A stretch of 64,000 bases of DNA from Apophysomyces variabilis (taxonomy: Eukaryota; Mucoromycota; Mucoromycetes; Mucorales; Mucoraceae). Of this stretch, positions 27,409-40,095 are shown piece after piece (positions within the stretch are counted from its first letter, which is position 1; every line of letters starts with the position of its first letter). Location of the stretch: NCBI GenBank assembly GCA_002749535.1, contig MZZL01000393.1, forward strand, positions 868,739 through 932,738. The letters run 5' to 3'. A model generated the notes under the pieces. The model saw nothing but the letters and a program-made list of their open reading frames with translations. It was not told the origin of the DNA and did not search any database. Both the position numbers and the translations under genes were made by a program.

Positions 27409-27984
27409 TAGACCTATCTGTATTCACCCATAGTTGTTTTGAAGTAAATGAAAACGGATTTGATTCAAGCTAAAAAACAACCAAAATAAAATGATGTCTT
27501 TGTTTGTTAAAACGGTATTTTCTAAAATGCACATGGCGTGTGCGTGATTTTCAGATGAACGGTAATAACCATGACTTGGTAAACCGTCAAACCAACGTAT
27601 GATCATGAACCAAGGATCCGCCAGCTTCCAGGTTGAGAACGGGTTGCATTTTACTCTTTCCATATAACTCGTTTAGTCATGAATGAGTCAGTCCTACTAT
27701 AGGATAGTCTGAAGGTCAAGCATGCCAGCTTTGTAGTGGTTAGGATGGGATCAAGATTCGCACGAAGCGGGACCAATCGGGAATGATCGGCTCACGAATG
27801 TTTGCAAACAGTTGAAGGAACGAACAAGAATCGGGATCGGACCATGTGCCAATTCAGAGTGACTGGATAAAAAGTGGTCGTACCCCCATTTTTTATTTTC
27901 CGACGGATTCTTTCTTTTTTTTTTTTACCCCACACCCATACCACAAACCCTATACAAAGGATAACGGATACTAAGTTTGGTACG
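27409..27984. other. Intergenic, nothing recognised
   Basis: 576 bp between two plus-strand genes. A poly-T tract near 27910 and a pyrimidine-rich leader precede the carrier gene. No gene, repeat or RNA seen. Confidence 0.4.
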
Positions 27985-29091
27985 ATGATGGCTGTCAGAC
28001 CAGCTTCACCGGCCACAACCAACACTACCATTTCAACTACAACACCGACGAACAGAATAACTCGCCATGTGAATCACACCCTTCACCCTACTCCACCCCC
28101 TTTCTGGTTTGGAGGTTTTGCCTCTTGCGTCGCTACCCTAGTCTCACACCCCTTCGATCTCACAAAAGTACGACTCCAAACTGTTCGAAGAACCAATATT
28201 CCATGGACAACAGAACTATGCTCCATAAGGTTCACTCGCATGTTTAAAACAATGTGGACAATATCTTCCAAAGAAGGCATAGGCGCCCTCTACAGTGGTC
28301 TATCGGCTAGCTTACTGCGTCAGGGCACCTACTCCACCATCCGATTCGGTTTATATGACCGATTTAAATGGGCAGTGGCCGGTGATAACAGTATGTGTAA
28401 TTGATTTGCGACAATAATGCAGGGATCTCATCGACAAATCCGTATAGAACCGAGCTTTGGTCAGCTGCTCTTTTGTTCCACCGCGGCAGGAGTTTTAGGA
28501 GGGGCTTTTGGAAATCCTAGTGATGTAGTCAACGTCAGAATGCAAAACGATGGACAATTACCGCCGCAGGAACGGCGGAATTACAGAAATGCTCTTGATG
28601 GCTTAATACGGATATCTCGTGAAGAAGGTCCCCGGGTCTTGTTACGAGGCTTGCAATCCAGCACAATCCGTGCTGTTCTCATGACCGTATCACAGATGAC
28701 AAGTTATGATGTATACAAAGATATCCTTCTGAAAGCAAAGTGCAACGATAGTCTGGAAACCCATTTTGGCGCAAGTTTATTGGCTGTAAGATCCGTAAAA
28801 AGAAACATATTGTTATGGATCGTGCTGACAATTCTCTCTTTTTTTTCCCCTTCTTCTTTCAAGGCATTGACGGCGACAACAGTGTGTGCTCCATTGGATG
28901 TCGTGAAGACTCGTATTATGAATGCTCAAGCACATGATGGCAAGCACCCGATTCGGATCATGGTACATATGGTAAAAACCGAAGGGTTTCCTTCGCTCTT
29001 CAGAGGATGGATGCCAGCTTTCGTCCGACTCGGGCCGCATACCATTGTGACATTCATTGTGCTGGAGCGATTGAAAGAATGGCATAACTAA
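27985..29091 (+). CDS. Mitochondrial carrier family protein, dicarboxylate carrier (DIC1)-like
   Basis: Six-helix transporter of the inner mitochondrial membrane. Exons: 27985-28390, 28448-28785, 28864-29091; 323 aa. The three family repeats each carry the Px[DE]xx[KR] signature: SHPFDLTKVRLQ, GNPSDVVNVRMQ and CAPLDVVKTRIM. RMQND and the spacing after repeat two resemble dicarboxylate carriers. The N-terminal about 40 residues are Ser/Thr/Pro-rich. The second intron (28786-28863, 78 nt) is in frame and free of stops, so a retained form would insert 26 residues. The first acceptor (CCGTATAG at 28447) was preferred because the nearer GCAG would leave a 32-nt intron in the wrong phase. Substrate assignment is by similarity only. 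Confidence 0.88.
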
Positions 29092-29183
29092 TGGTGAAGG
29101 CATCGATCAATCGAGATGTAAATAGAAAAAAGTCATATTCCCTGTGTGATAGATCATCAAGTATAGATTCAAATTTTTATTTT

Positions 29184-30937
29184 TTATAATTGCGCTTTAT
29201 GTTTGCCACCAGCTGCGAGTTTGAATCGTTTTGTCACGGCACGTGGGATTTCTTCTTCATGATGCGTAACCATAATCAAAGTCTGTTCCGGACGCATATG
29301 CTTCTCTAACCATCCATTCACCTGCTTGATCATGGTTTCATCCAAGCCTTGGAATGGCTCATCCCAAACAATCAGATCGGGCATCTTGACTAAAGATCGA
29401 ACTAATAAAACGAGACGCTGTTCGCCAGTGGACATGTCACTCAGCTTACGATCAGCATACGAGGCTAGGCCAAATTCACCGAAGAGTCGCTGAACTGTTT
29501 GTATCTGATCTGTCGACAGTTTCCGAGGTACTACGACATCAAAAAACCCTGTTCCAGCCGCCTCAAGACCAGTCAGGTTTTGATTGAAGTACAGGTGAAT
29601 CTCAGGACTGACCAAACCAATGCGTTCCTTAATTTGCCAAATGGATTCGCCTGTACCTCGACGACGGCCGAACAAATAAAGTTCGTTTGCGTACGCCTGC
29701 GGATGGTCACCCGTCAATAGCGACAAAAGTGTGGTCTTTCCAGAACCTAGGAATTGACCTTGTAAGATGGGCATAGAATAACATAAAGAACATCCATCGC
29801 ATTACCATTGGGTCCCAGTAGAGCCCAGCGTTCACCCTGACGCACAGTCCATGTAACGTTATCCAAGATTTTCTTGCCGCTGTACATCACATTGACGGAC
29901 TTCAAATCGACGATGGGGGGTGTATCAGACGTCGTGGATATAGGCTTTTGTTTGGACAGATAGGCTTCATCTTCCTGTTTCTGTCTTTGAATCGCTTGTT
30001 TCCTAGACGCCAAGTAGGTCTCAGGGCTTGTTACTTCTGAAACGGCCATATCCTTCAATACGATCACATCGGTTGCCCAAGAAGGGAATTCGTCCTGAGG
30101 TCTCAGTACAAGCAGCACAGGTGGCCCCGTGCTATGTAGTTCGCCTAATAGATGTAGTAACCTTTCACGATGTTCGACATCAAGACCCACTAAAGGTTTT
30201 GGTTTAACCGTTTTAGTGTCTTTTTCTTCCGGCGCTTTTTTCTACATTTACTTACTAAGAGGTTCGTCTAGAATGAGCATTCCAGGATTCCGTAACAAAG
30301 CCCTTGCCAAACGTGCTCTTCTCGTCTGACCGTTGGACAATTTGACAAAAGAGAGTGGCAGCAGATGGCTAATATCTAGTTTTTCAGCCACTGTCCTTAT
30401 TTTGGACGGATCACTTGCTTGGTCGCTCTGCAAATAAGTTTGCAATGTCAAATCATTATCAGGGTCACTAGAACGTGTACACATCCGTGAGAAATTGAAA
30501 GGTTCCTAGCTACTCTACCTGAAGTTAAACCGTTCTTGGTAATAATGTTGTCCATATGAGAAAAGCTTGGATTGTTCTTTGAATGAGACCAAGTGAACAA
30601 AGTCCGAAGGATAGGAAGATGTGCAAGCGGGCCATCGAGCAGCGCCTATCGGCTGAATGACATGACGCCCTGCCAAAGCCTAAACACACGTACAAGAACA
30701 TGAGGAACGAATGCGATCGGACCAATGGCATACCTCGGCCAACGTTGTCTTCCCGGAGCCTACATGACCAACAATGACGACGCGTTGATCACGCCGAATG
30801 GACAGGGATAAGTCCTTGAATGCGGGTTCTTTGGACCCAAATCGATGCACATTGGCATTTTTGAATTCAACCAGTGTGTTGCTGCTATAACGGCGCACCT
30901 GACACACAAGCGGACGTATTCTAACAGACGATAACAT
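29184..30937 (-). CDS. Soluble twin ABC ATPase, ModF/YDR061W-like, with mitochondrial-type leader
   Basis: Two ABC nucleotide-binding domains without any membrane segment. Exons (minus): 30937-30734, 30679-30519, 30467-30256, 30189-29806, 29746-29184; 507 aa. Domain 1 has Walker A GHVGSGKTT (57-65), signature LSNGQTRRARLARALL and Walker B MLILDEPLMGLD. Domain 2 has Walker A GPNGSGKTT, signature MSTGEQRLVLL and Walker B LIVWDEPFQGLD, and ends in a basic tail. The layout matches bacterial ModF/PhrA and yeast YDR061W. The first about 20 residues (MLSSVRIRPLVCQVRRYSS) look like a mitochondrial presequence. Its cellular job is not established for this family. It is convergent with the carrier gene, about 90 bp away. 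Confidence 0.88.
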
Positions 30938-32093
30938 GAAGAAGAAACGAATAGGCTCACGGCTTGCTCTTTTCTTCGTAAAAATCTCATTGGATCATAT
31001 CGGTTAGTCATTCTGTGATGGACCAACCTTGAGGACCAAATATGGGAATCGATATATGGTACGCCCATCTATTGTGGTACTGCAGCCCGGGAGAAGTACC
31101 ATGTAATCTGGCTGCGGTCGGCTTGATTCTTCCGCAGTGCAATTTATCAATTTGCCTGCAGGATACACTTCAAATAAGTCTGGTTAAACACATTATATGT
31201 GATGTATGACCAAGTATTTTTCATCCGAAAGCAAGGACAACATATGTTTCCGGCAATTCAAGGTAACCTGAGAAATGGATTAATTTCGGATAGAAAGACA
31301 TCTAATACATGAAACGCATATCGAATCCTTCTATTGTCTCTAACCTCTTCATTGGACCACAGTCAGAGATGCCTTCCCATAAGAACGGGGTTAAAGCATT
31401 GTGTATAGGTTTATAAATCTTTACCTGACAGGCAATTGCGCACGCTGAGGCTTGTTCCAGGGTTCGGATCGTACTTGCGTGCCTAAACGCGTGTTTATCA
31501 GTGGCGTGAAGTAAAGGTTAGAAATTGTCTTTCTTTACGGGCGAGCAAAAGTTCCTATCGAATGTCGACACAAGAACCTAGCAGCCAGGATCGTCCTATT
31601 TTAGGAAGACAAGGGGACCTTCCTGCTCGAGATGTTATCCGCTTATTGCACAGCAATCATATAAAATGACCTTCAATCACCATAAGGGGCTGTTCTGGCT
31701 CCCGTCAAAAATGAACATTGTTGCAGACCGCTATAGTCATCCATTATTCCTAGTATCTTACAAGTGAGGGAGCATTTCACACGCGTCCATGCTACTTCAA
31801 ATTTTATTTTGAAATAACGAAGCTGTACAGTAGTGAATGAGTATAGCAATTGCATGGCTAACAGCATATGCTGAGTGAAAGGCTGTTCAAGTGCTTCACG
31901 GAATAAGGAACATATCATTCAAAGACAATCATTATAAACACTATGATTTTTTCTATCTTGTAGGTATCATTCACGGAAAAAATAACGGATTGGATTGTGT
32001 CAGTCGTTTTTGTTCCAAAGTCGTGCTGCAAATACATCTCTCTCTCTTTACAAATTTTACAATAGATCTATTATATGCTGCTACTACTTTGGC
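30938..32093. other. Intergenic, nothing recognised
   Basis: About 1.16 kb between two minus-strand genes; it should contain the ABC ATPase promoter and the MBOAT 3' end. Short open frames only, no domains or repeats seen. Confidence 0.4.
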
Positions 32094-33626
32094 CTACATT
32101 GTCTTCTGTACTTTCTTGGCACGGGAAAGTTTACCAAGATAGAAATTGCCACCGAGGATAACAGCAACAGCGATATGACCAATGAAATAAACGCTCTTGT
32201 ACGCTACCCAAGCCTTGTGCATCTTCAATAGATCAAAACCAATGATACCATAGCTAAGAACAAAAGAGCAGGTGATCCACACCAGAGCCTTCCATGCGTA
32301 GGCTAAAACAACGTTCTTTCTGAGATGTGGCTCGACAAGGGGAACCAGACGCTTGCAGAGCACTCGTTCACACAGGGTATCCAAAAATTCCAGTAAAAAT
32401 GTTGTGAAGTAGTTGAAATGGAATCCATGCCAGATCGCCAAGAAAGCCAATGATGCAAACTGGGAGATATTCTTGTTACCCAAGAATTTCAATCGCTTAA
32501 ACACGTAGTATTTGACCCATAAATTGGTGTTGATGTTGAAAGATCCAATGACATGGTCCAAAGAAGTCGCCTTTTCGTAGACAGTTGGTAACACATTGGC
32601 CAGACCAGTGAACAAAGATCGACCTTCAGCGTCTTCACCTTCATAAGAAATTCCAAAATAGGCCGAGGCACCTTATGTAATTTTCACGATGCTTAGCTGC
32701 AGGTAATACAAACAAGGATTTTTCTTTGAGTTCCCAATACCTTCTGTCAACATCCACACTCCCAAGTATTTGTTGTAACAGAACTTGCCGGCCATCCAGA
32801 AGATAAAGAGTCGCTTGAATAGTGGCAGAGCAGCGTACTCTTCGGTCAATAAGTACGCCGTTGAATAGTGGGAACCGATAAGTTGCTGTGCTCCCAAATA
32901 GATCACGCTCAGAGTCACACATCGAATCACATACATCATCTGGTATTTCTCGATCTCATCTAATTCTGCTGACGATTGACCGTTAAAGGGTCCCTTAAGC
33001 CAACGCTGATAAAGTGAGAAAGAAAACTGCGGCCCAACAAGGAAGGCAGAAGGGAAAAAGCAGTAAGCAAAGATTTCATTGAATTCAGGTAGTGTTGTCA
33101 AAGCTGTGTTGGAGAAAGAGTGTGGCGTAGGTGCACTTTTCTGGGCGTTATTACTTTCCACTTTGCTTTTCTGCCCGTCCAAAAAATCGAATCCAAAGCC
33201 CATCAAACGAAGGCAAAGGATACATTGAGCCATAGTCCAAGTGATATCGTAATCATCTGTCGCCGTAAAATAGTAGCCTAGCAAAAGATACGCCGCGTTA
33301 AATACCCAAACGCCAATGGCAGCGAGTTGCCGGTTATGGAACTGGTCGCCCAAGTAACAAATAGCATAACTGATAGCCACCGTCAGCAAGGAGTGATAAA
33401 TCTGGGTGCCGTTGAAAAACAATGATAGCAGAAGACCTGACAGCAGAACGAAGTTGTTGCGGTCGGTCAAAGTCGCTTGATTCACCTTGCTATCTTCAGC
33501 ATGGCGCAGATAAGTGTTGTTGTACACACGAGCAACTGGATAGGCAAGCACAAGCGTCAGCAGTAATCGAAGTGTTGGCTCCGGAATTCCGGTCGCCCAG
33601 GCAATGGGTCCAGTAAGTAATTGCAT
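32094..33626 (-). CDS. MBOAT lysophospholipid acyltransferase (ALE1/LPCAT-like)
   Basis: Multi-span ER membrane-bound O-acyltransferase of the Lands cycle, re-acylating lysophospholipids with acyl-CoA. Exons (minus): 33626-32741 and 32671-32094; 487 aa. MBOAT catalytic residues are visible: the Asn region SFNINTNLWVKYYV (341-352) and the invariant His in FLAIWHGFHFNYF (His377). Earlier conserved blocks are MGFGFDFLDGQ, FFPSAFLVGPQFSF and FWMAGKFCYNKYLGVW. The C-terminus is Lys-rich (SRAKKVQKTM). The start is the first ATG in the frame, MQLLTGPIAWATGIPEPTLR, which fits family N-termini. The frame is open farther upstream without an ATG, so an extra 5' exon is possible. Confidence 0.9.
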
Positions 33627-35363
33627 GACAACAAAGGGTATGAGCAAGCCCACAAACGTTGGGGATAGAAAACAGGTACAGGCACGCACTGAGTTTGTTT
33701 TTGACACCTTCTGAAGCTCAGCCACGGATAGGCCATGTTCGCAATCAACAAGATTGATCGGAGATTCATAGCAGCTCTGGCCTGCATGATCGCCCCTCCT
33801 TGATTACTGCGGTTCACGTGGAGAACGAAAGATTAACGAAGAACATGCCGTTTCCAAAAGGAAAAACGTATTTACCTTCAACGTAGATATTACAAATCCA
33901 ACGGAGATTTTAGCATAGAGAATAAATAATAACGTCGAACTAATTATTTAATCTAACTATTTTCGAGAAATAGATTGCAGTAACAAGGTCGAGGAAAAAG
34001 AAAAAATATCTTTGGTTTTCTGTTCTACAATCCAATAGACTGTAGAAATAGTGTTGTTATGTTGGATTCAAAATACTATTTAATAATTGTCCATACGATC
34101 CGAAACGGTGACCGAAATTAACTGGACACTATAATAGTAGCATCTTGGAAAAGACGGGAGCAATTCCTTATCTTTGACCTTACAAAAATTGATAAGTTCA
34201 TTATGAGAACGCTATTTACGGCTATAGCGTTTTTGGTTACCTTGCCATAGCATGAATGGAACGACACTATAGGTTATGGACAGCACCTCTACGCTACCTA
34301 CCTAATACATGTCTAGCCCTCTTGGATTTATCTCCTGAAAGGAGCATGGTCATAGATTTGAAATCTGCCTTATTCTCAGTTTTTGTGATTCTCAGTAAGA
34401 ATTCAGGAAACAAAGAAGCGTTCTTCTGCGCAGCTCTCTATGACTCTTGATATTAACGTATATTCTGTGAAATAAATAGAATCTCTTTCAAGCCGAGCAG
34501 CGGGATACAACATGAAGACATCACCCAGAAGATCGTTTATGTTCGCATTCAATTACTTTGTTATTTAAAATGTGATTCATACAGTTTTTTCTTTTTCGCT
34601 TTCAAAACAATTAAGGTTCAAATCATGTATGATATATACAAGATGCTTTGATCCACTTATTGGATGATACGGTAGAGCGCTTACCTTTCAGCAGCACTGT
34701 ATCCATACCAGCATAGACCAAAGGATAATCGTATATTTCATTGGTGATCACGCTGTTTTGCCTCATGTCTGTACGATATCTGTTATCTAACATGTAGCTC
34801 TTAAGCATGCTTATCACTGTTCGGTCTCGCATCTTCTTTTTCCTTTCCAGCGGGGCTTTAAGTTCGATTCCATAGATTAGGTGTTGGATTTCCTGTTTTT
34901 AAGGTTCTCGGCTGCGGGAACAAGACCGTGAGCAAAAAGTCGGTACGCACCAACCCAAATTAAATGACTTTTTCCATGTCATACACACGTCTGCCATTGG
35001 TGTGTCGCACTGCATAGTTCAGTCGCCGAATGTCTGCCTATCATTGTCTTGGTCAGCTGAAGTTCTGTGCCTGAAAAAAAGGGATTCCGTGTTTGTTCTC
35101 CTAACGCGCTGATCCCTAAGGGATGCGCCTCAAAAAAAAAGGTGAAAACAAAGAACGCATAAATCAAAGCCTGCTTCTGGGTAGGTTTCACCAGCAACAG
35201 TAAGAATATAACCCGGCTCCTGCGCTCACTGCGAAATTCTCAGGTATATATCATGTGACCGTGGGCCATTTTTACCGCAATGGGCATAAAAAGGTCCAAG
35301 TGCCCGTGAGAAGAGTCTCATCCTCGTGAGATTTTCTTCCTTCCAAGTTTCCTTTATCCCAAT
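33627..35363. other. Intergenic between divergent genes, nothing recognised
   Basis: 1.7 kb separating MBOAT and DHTKD1. Minus-strand open frames at 34623-34832 and 34979-35197 have no recognisable domains. An E-box-like TCATGTGACC lies near 35249, about 115 bp before the DHTKD1 ATG. No repeat or RNA found. Confidence 0.4.
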
Positions 35364-38300
35364 ATGCTTCGACTCCAAAGGATCTCTCCAGGGACTAAGC
35401 GCTGGACACGTCCTTTACTTTGCTCTCAACGTCTTTACCATGATAATGGCGTGTATGGATATCGTGTGCCAAAAGAATATAAAATGCCTGATTATACCGC
35501 CGAGGAATTAGCCAACCGTCGGGATAATGGCAGTCTTTTAAGAATGGTACAAGCCTATCGAACACATGGACATCGTGGCGCCCATCTGGATCCACTGGAT
35601 ATCATGCAGCGAGAGTAAGTCCCGGTCTTTCTTTGAAACCCGCTGTTTGCATGATAATTAATTAGGACGCATTGTCAATAGGGAAGTACTTGCTCTTAAG
35701 CCTGAGAGATATGGTATTACCAATGCGAACGAAAAATATAATCTTGCTGGTAAGTAAATCATATGGATAGCATGTCCCTGGACTTATCCTGTATATCCGT
35801 ATGTAGGTATTCTCCACGTTAATGAAAGCAAAACCGATGCTGCAAGCCGTGAGGAAGCGGATGTTCAGACTATTCTAGATCATTTAAATGCTGTCTATTG
35901 TGGCAAAATTGCTTATGAATTTATGCACTTACCGGTAAGCGACTGGTCCTTTTGTTTTACCGAGATCAAAATTTTTTTCCTAAACGCATCATTTGTAGTC
36001 TGCAAGTGAGCGACGATGGTGGTATCATGCTGTGGAGTCCTGGAATAAACCTCAACTTTCGGTTGAGCAAAAGAAGAGAATCCACGAGCTCTTGGCCAAA
36101 TCAGAGACGTTTGATCACTTTTTAGCAAAGAAATTCCCTAATGTCAAACGATATGGTTTGGAAGGTGCCGAGAGTATGATGGTGGCGTTGGATCGCTTGT
36201 TTGAATTATCTGCCAAAGGCATGTATTACACTGTCCTGTGAAATTGTTGATGATGTGCTAATCTAACAAACGGGTCTTCCTTTCAGAGGGCTTGCAAGAT
36301 ATCGTACTGGGAATGCCCCACCGTGGTCGTTTGAACCTCTTGTGTGATCTACTTCAATACCCACACGCTGCTTTGTTCAGTAAGATGAAGGGAAAGTCAG
36401 AACTACCGGAAGGAACTTTTGCTTCAGGCGACGTTATTTCTCACTTGAGTAAGTAATGCAAAAGGATAAAGAGTGATAAGGAGACTTACCGGCGGTATAA
36501 AGTAAGCAATCCAAACCTGAACTACGGCGGACACAACATCCATGTCAGTCTGCTACCAAATCCTTCCCACCTTGAAGCTGTGAATCCAGTGACCATGGGC
36601 AAGGCTCGTGCGAAACAGACAGAACTACTTTCTTCTGCTGATCCTTCCTGCAGTCTGGGCGACCGTGTTATGAGCGTCCAGATACACGGTGATGCGGTAA
36701 GGTTTTTTTTTTTGCTTTATTTTCAGCGGGTGTAACCATCCCCTTTCCGTAGGCGTTTACTGGTCAAGGTGTTGTTATGGAATCATTATGTCTATCCAAC
36801 CTCCCTCACTACTCCTCTGGTGGATCGGTCCATATTGTGGTCAACAATCAGCTTGGGTACACAACACCTGCCCAGAATGCTCGTTCGTCCTCATACTGCT
36901 CCGATATTGGAAAGATGATCAATGTTCCTGTTGTTCATGTCAACGGTGACTTCCCAGAAGATGTGGCGCGGGCAATGGATGTTGTATTTGAATATCGTAA
37001 CAAGTTTAGAAAGGTAAAGACAGAAATGTTCCGCGATTCCATCATTTATTCTTTGCTCTTTGGTAGGACATTATTCTCGACTTGATGTGTTATCGACGAT
37101 GGGGCCATAACGAACTGGATGAGCCAGGATTCACTCAGCCATTGATGTACAACAACATTCGCCTGAGAACTTCAGTGCCGAAATTGTACGAGCAAAAGTT
37201 GTTACAGGAGAACACGTTTGCTTCAGACGCAGAGCCGGCCACTGTACGTCAATCCCAGCAGGAAGCTTTGGAATCCCAGCTTAAGGAAGCAGAAAGCTAT
37301 GTACCAAGTGCGTCATTCCACTTACAGGGTAACTGGAAGAATATGGAACATCCCACAGACGGACGCGGTGGCCAGGTCGATACTGGTGTCGATAGTGAGA
37401 CACTGGTGGATATTGGCCGAAAATCCGTGTTGCCACCTCAAGACATCAAGATCCATCCCCGTCTGAAGAAGTACCATGTTGACGCACGTTTGAAGAAGCT
37501 TGAGAAAGGCCAAGGGCTTGATTGGGCCACGGCGGAAGCCCTCGCCTTCGGCTCTTTATTGAAAGATGGGTACGGAGTGCGCATTTCCGGTCAGGATGTG
37601 GGCCGTGGTACCTTTTCTCAGCGCCATGCCATGTTTGTCTGCCAAGACACCGAAAATACCGTCATTCCTTTGAACCATCTCGGTGGCGCTCAAGAACAAC
37701 TGGAGGTAAGAATAACACAGATCAAAACCACATTTCAGTGCTTTCGCTAACGCACGCTTAGGTTGCCAACAGTCCGCTGTCGGAATTTGCTGTGCTAGGC
37801 TTTGAATATGGTATGTCTATTGAGTCACCCAATCGACTGGTGATCTGGGAAGCACAGTTTGGCGATTTCTTCAACGGCGCACAGATCATCCTGGACACCT
37901 TCCTTTCGAACGGTGAGGAAAAATGGCTTCGTCAGAGCGCTTTGACGATGCTTCTCCCACATGGACAAGATGGTGCAGGTCCAGAACACTCATCTTGCCG
38001 TATCGAACGATTCTTGCAGGTAAAACTAGAGAAGGATAAGAGAGTAGCATATCTGTCGATGACCCCATTATTAAACCCAGTTTAATTTTTTTTATAGATG
38101 AGCAATGAGCCATTTGACGTGAAAAAGTGTTACGAAGCCCCTCCTAACTGGCATGTTGTTAACTGCACTACACCCGCTCAGTACTTCCATGTTCTCAGAC
38201 GTCAGGTAAACTCAAATAACTACAACACGTGAATTGAAGAAAAAATCCTTATGTATACTTTTTGGCTTGAATAGATGCTTCGTCCATATCGTAAACCTCT

Positions 38301-38944
38301 TATTGTTGCTTCGCCAAAGAGTCTCTTGAAATCGCCGGTATGACTGGATTTGATCATCTATGTGTTGTTTTAACATTCTAATTTAAATTTTATAGTTTGC
38401 TATTAGTTCTTTGGAGGAAATGCAGCCTGGCACTGCATTTAAACCCGTCCTGGCAGACTCTGTGACAGCCAATAATCCACAGCAGGTTGAAAAGGTTGTT
38501 TTCTTGTCAGGAAAATTCTACTATGATCTTGCCAAGGAGCGATCCGCTAGAGGATTGGATGATCGCATTGCACTTATCCGCGTTGAGGTAAATATGAGGT
38601 GATATTGACGCTGATCTAAAGTGCTTTAAAAAGGAATTATGTCCGTTCCCAAGAGACCAGATCGTCCAAGAGATTGAAAAGTATAGCCATGCTAAGGAAT
38701 TTGTTTGGTGTCAAGAAGAGCCACAGAACGCTGGAGCCTATGCTTTCATGGCTCCAAGATTAGCACAACTGGTTCCACAGAAAGAGGTATATGAAAATGG
38801 ACGGGAAGATAATAAAAGCTAACGGTCAATTTTCTGTAGATACGATACATCGGCCGTGAACCTCTTTCAGCTCCTGCTGTTGGCATTGCCACTCGTTTCC
38901 GTGCGCAGCAAAGCAAGTTATTAGAGGATGCACTTCAAATATAG
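35364..38944 (+). CDS. DHTKD1: 2-oxoadipate/2-oxoglutarate dehydrogenase E1-like (DHTKD1 family)
   Basis: Mitochondrial thiamine-diphosphate E1 that decarboxylates 2-oxoadipate (Lys/Trp catabolism) and passes the acyl group to E2. Fourteen exons: 35364-35614, 35682-35749, 35807-35934, 35999-36218, 36287-36448, 36503-36696, 36753-37013, 37067-37705, 37762-38019, 38098-38205, 38275-38337, 38396-38587, 38634-38786, 38840-38944; 933 aa. The leader [16 protein letters not shown] looks mitochondrial. Conserved blocks: [45 protein letters not shown], ThDP-binding [14 protein letters not shown] to [12 protein letters not shown], and [10 protein letters not shown]. These fit DHTKD1 rather than KGD1. 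Intron 4 (36219-36286) starts with GC (AAAG|GCATGT); a GT at 36223 would shift the frame. Confidence 0.93.
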
Positions 38945-40095
38945 ATGACAAAAAATATTAAATAGTAGGTTTGATCAGTCACTACTGTGTAGCGAGGTTA
39001 ATGCCTATATAATAATAATCTCACCATTTACCCAAAACTGGATATTACGTTAAATTTGGAGAAAAGCAACTGTTGCCTGGAAGCCTGTTAGTATTAAAAG
39101 TTGGATGTTGGGTTGATGTCTTGCTAGAACTCTCAGCAATCACTATCACCAAAACTGCAGTGACTGGATCCCCAAATGCCATCTAAAGCATTGATAAATG
39201 GCGGGTTTGCTTAGAGATTAAATTTCCGTAGGGCCGCCATATGTGTAATGAAACATCATTACCATATTTCTGCAAAGGTATCTTGTACAATACCAGCGAT
39301 TTATGTTTCCATCAACATTCTTGCTAACTGCAGGCTACTTGACATATCCGACATGATTACATCATTACATTCAGTGGATAACATCAGGTCTAAACTCTAA
39401 GTGCACATATCAGTTGTAATTACTGTTTGGATCAGGTTACACTAGCATCTTCATATTCTATACATCTGTTGCTAAGATACTGGTGGACACAGCATATCAA
39501 AAGACAGGAGATTAACGTATGGTTTACCCATCATACAGTGTTTCTCAAATATAGTTTCACAAACTACGAAAATCGAAGTCGCAGGCCTTTGGAATTGAAA
39601 TTTGTATATGCATCTTGCATTCGCTTGGCGGGGAGATGGGTGTGGCGTCGTCAGTTTTATGACAGGTATGTAAACATTGGGTCAATTCCAACTCTTATAA
39701 CACGACAATTAATGTAATTTGTTAGCGTCAAGCCCAGTTTCCAAAATCCGCCAAGTGAATTTGCTAGATGCGACTTTAATACTTGGAATAACGTACGGGT
39801 CTTACAAAAGATACTAGTAACTACCCTAACCCGCTTTTACCCGCAGTCCTTCGTCAAAAATATTTAAAAGGAGTTAATTATTGATGAAATAAAGATCATC
39901 TTCCAAGTCTCGCTGATTGTAACCTGCCTTTATTGTTTCATACGTTAATAGCGACTTATGGTGCATAAACATGGTGTCGTATACGATATGATATGCTTCT
40001 TATTTCCTAACCGACTGATTTACCAGGTATGGATGACAGACACGGAAAGTCAACAGTAATGCTATTTATTTTCCAGACTTATGCAAAATGTCCTT
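38945..40095. other. Intergenic between convergent genes, contains a MITE
   Basis: About 1.15 kb between DHTKD1 and the DnaJ gene. The only recognised content is the inverted MITE copy at 39596-39786; the plus-strand open frame 39427-39717 runs into it and is not credible as a gene. Confidence 0.5.
39596..39786 (-). mobile_element. MITE, copy 2 (inverted relative to copy 1)
   Basis: The reverse complement of 15905-16091 with only a few differences by eye. The same terminal inverted repeats (GCATCTTGCATTCGCTTGGCG and CGCCAAGTGAATTTGCTAGATGC) flank an identical core containing ACGCCACACCCATCTCCCC in reverse. No coding capacity. Confidence 0.8.

Noticed and set aside
33557..33817. Alternative N-terminus MNLRSILLIANMAYPW for the MBOAT protein
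   Set aside because: It is in a different frame from the MBOAT coding sequence and no intron joins it convincingly.
39427..39717. 96-codon plus-strand open frame
   Set aside because: It runs into the MITE copy at 39596 and has no protein-like features.
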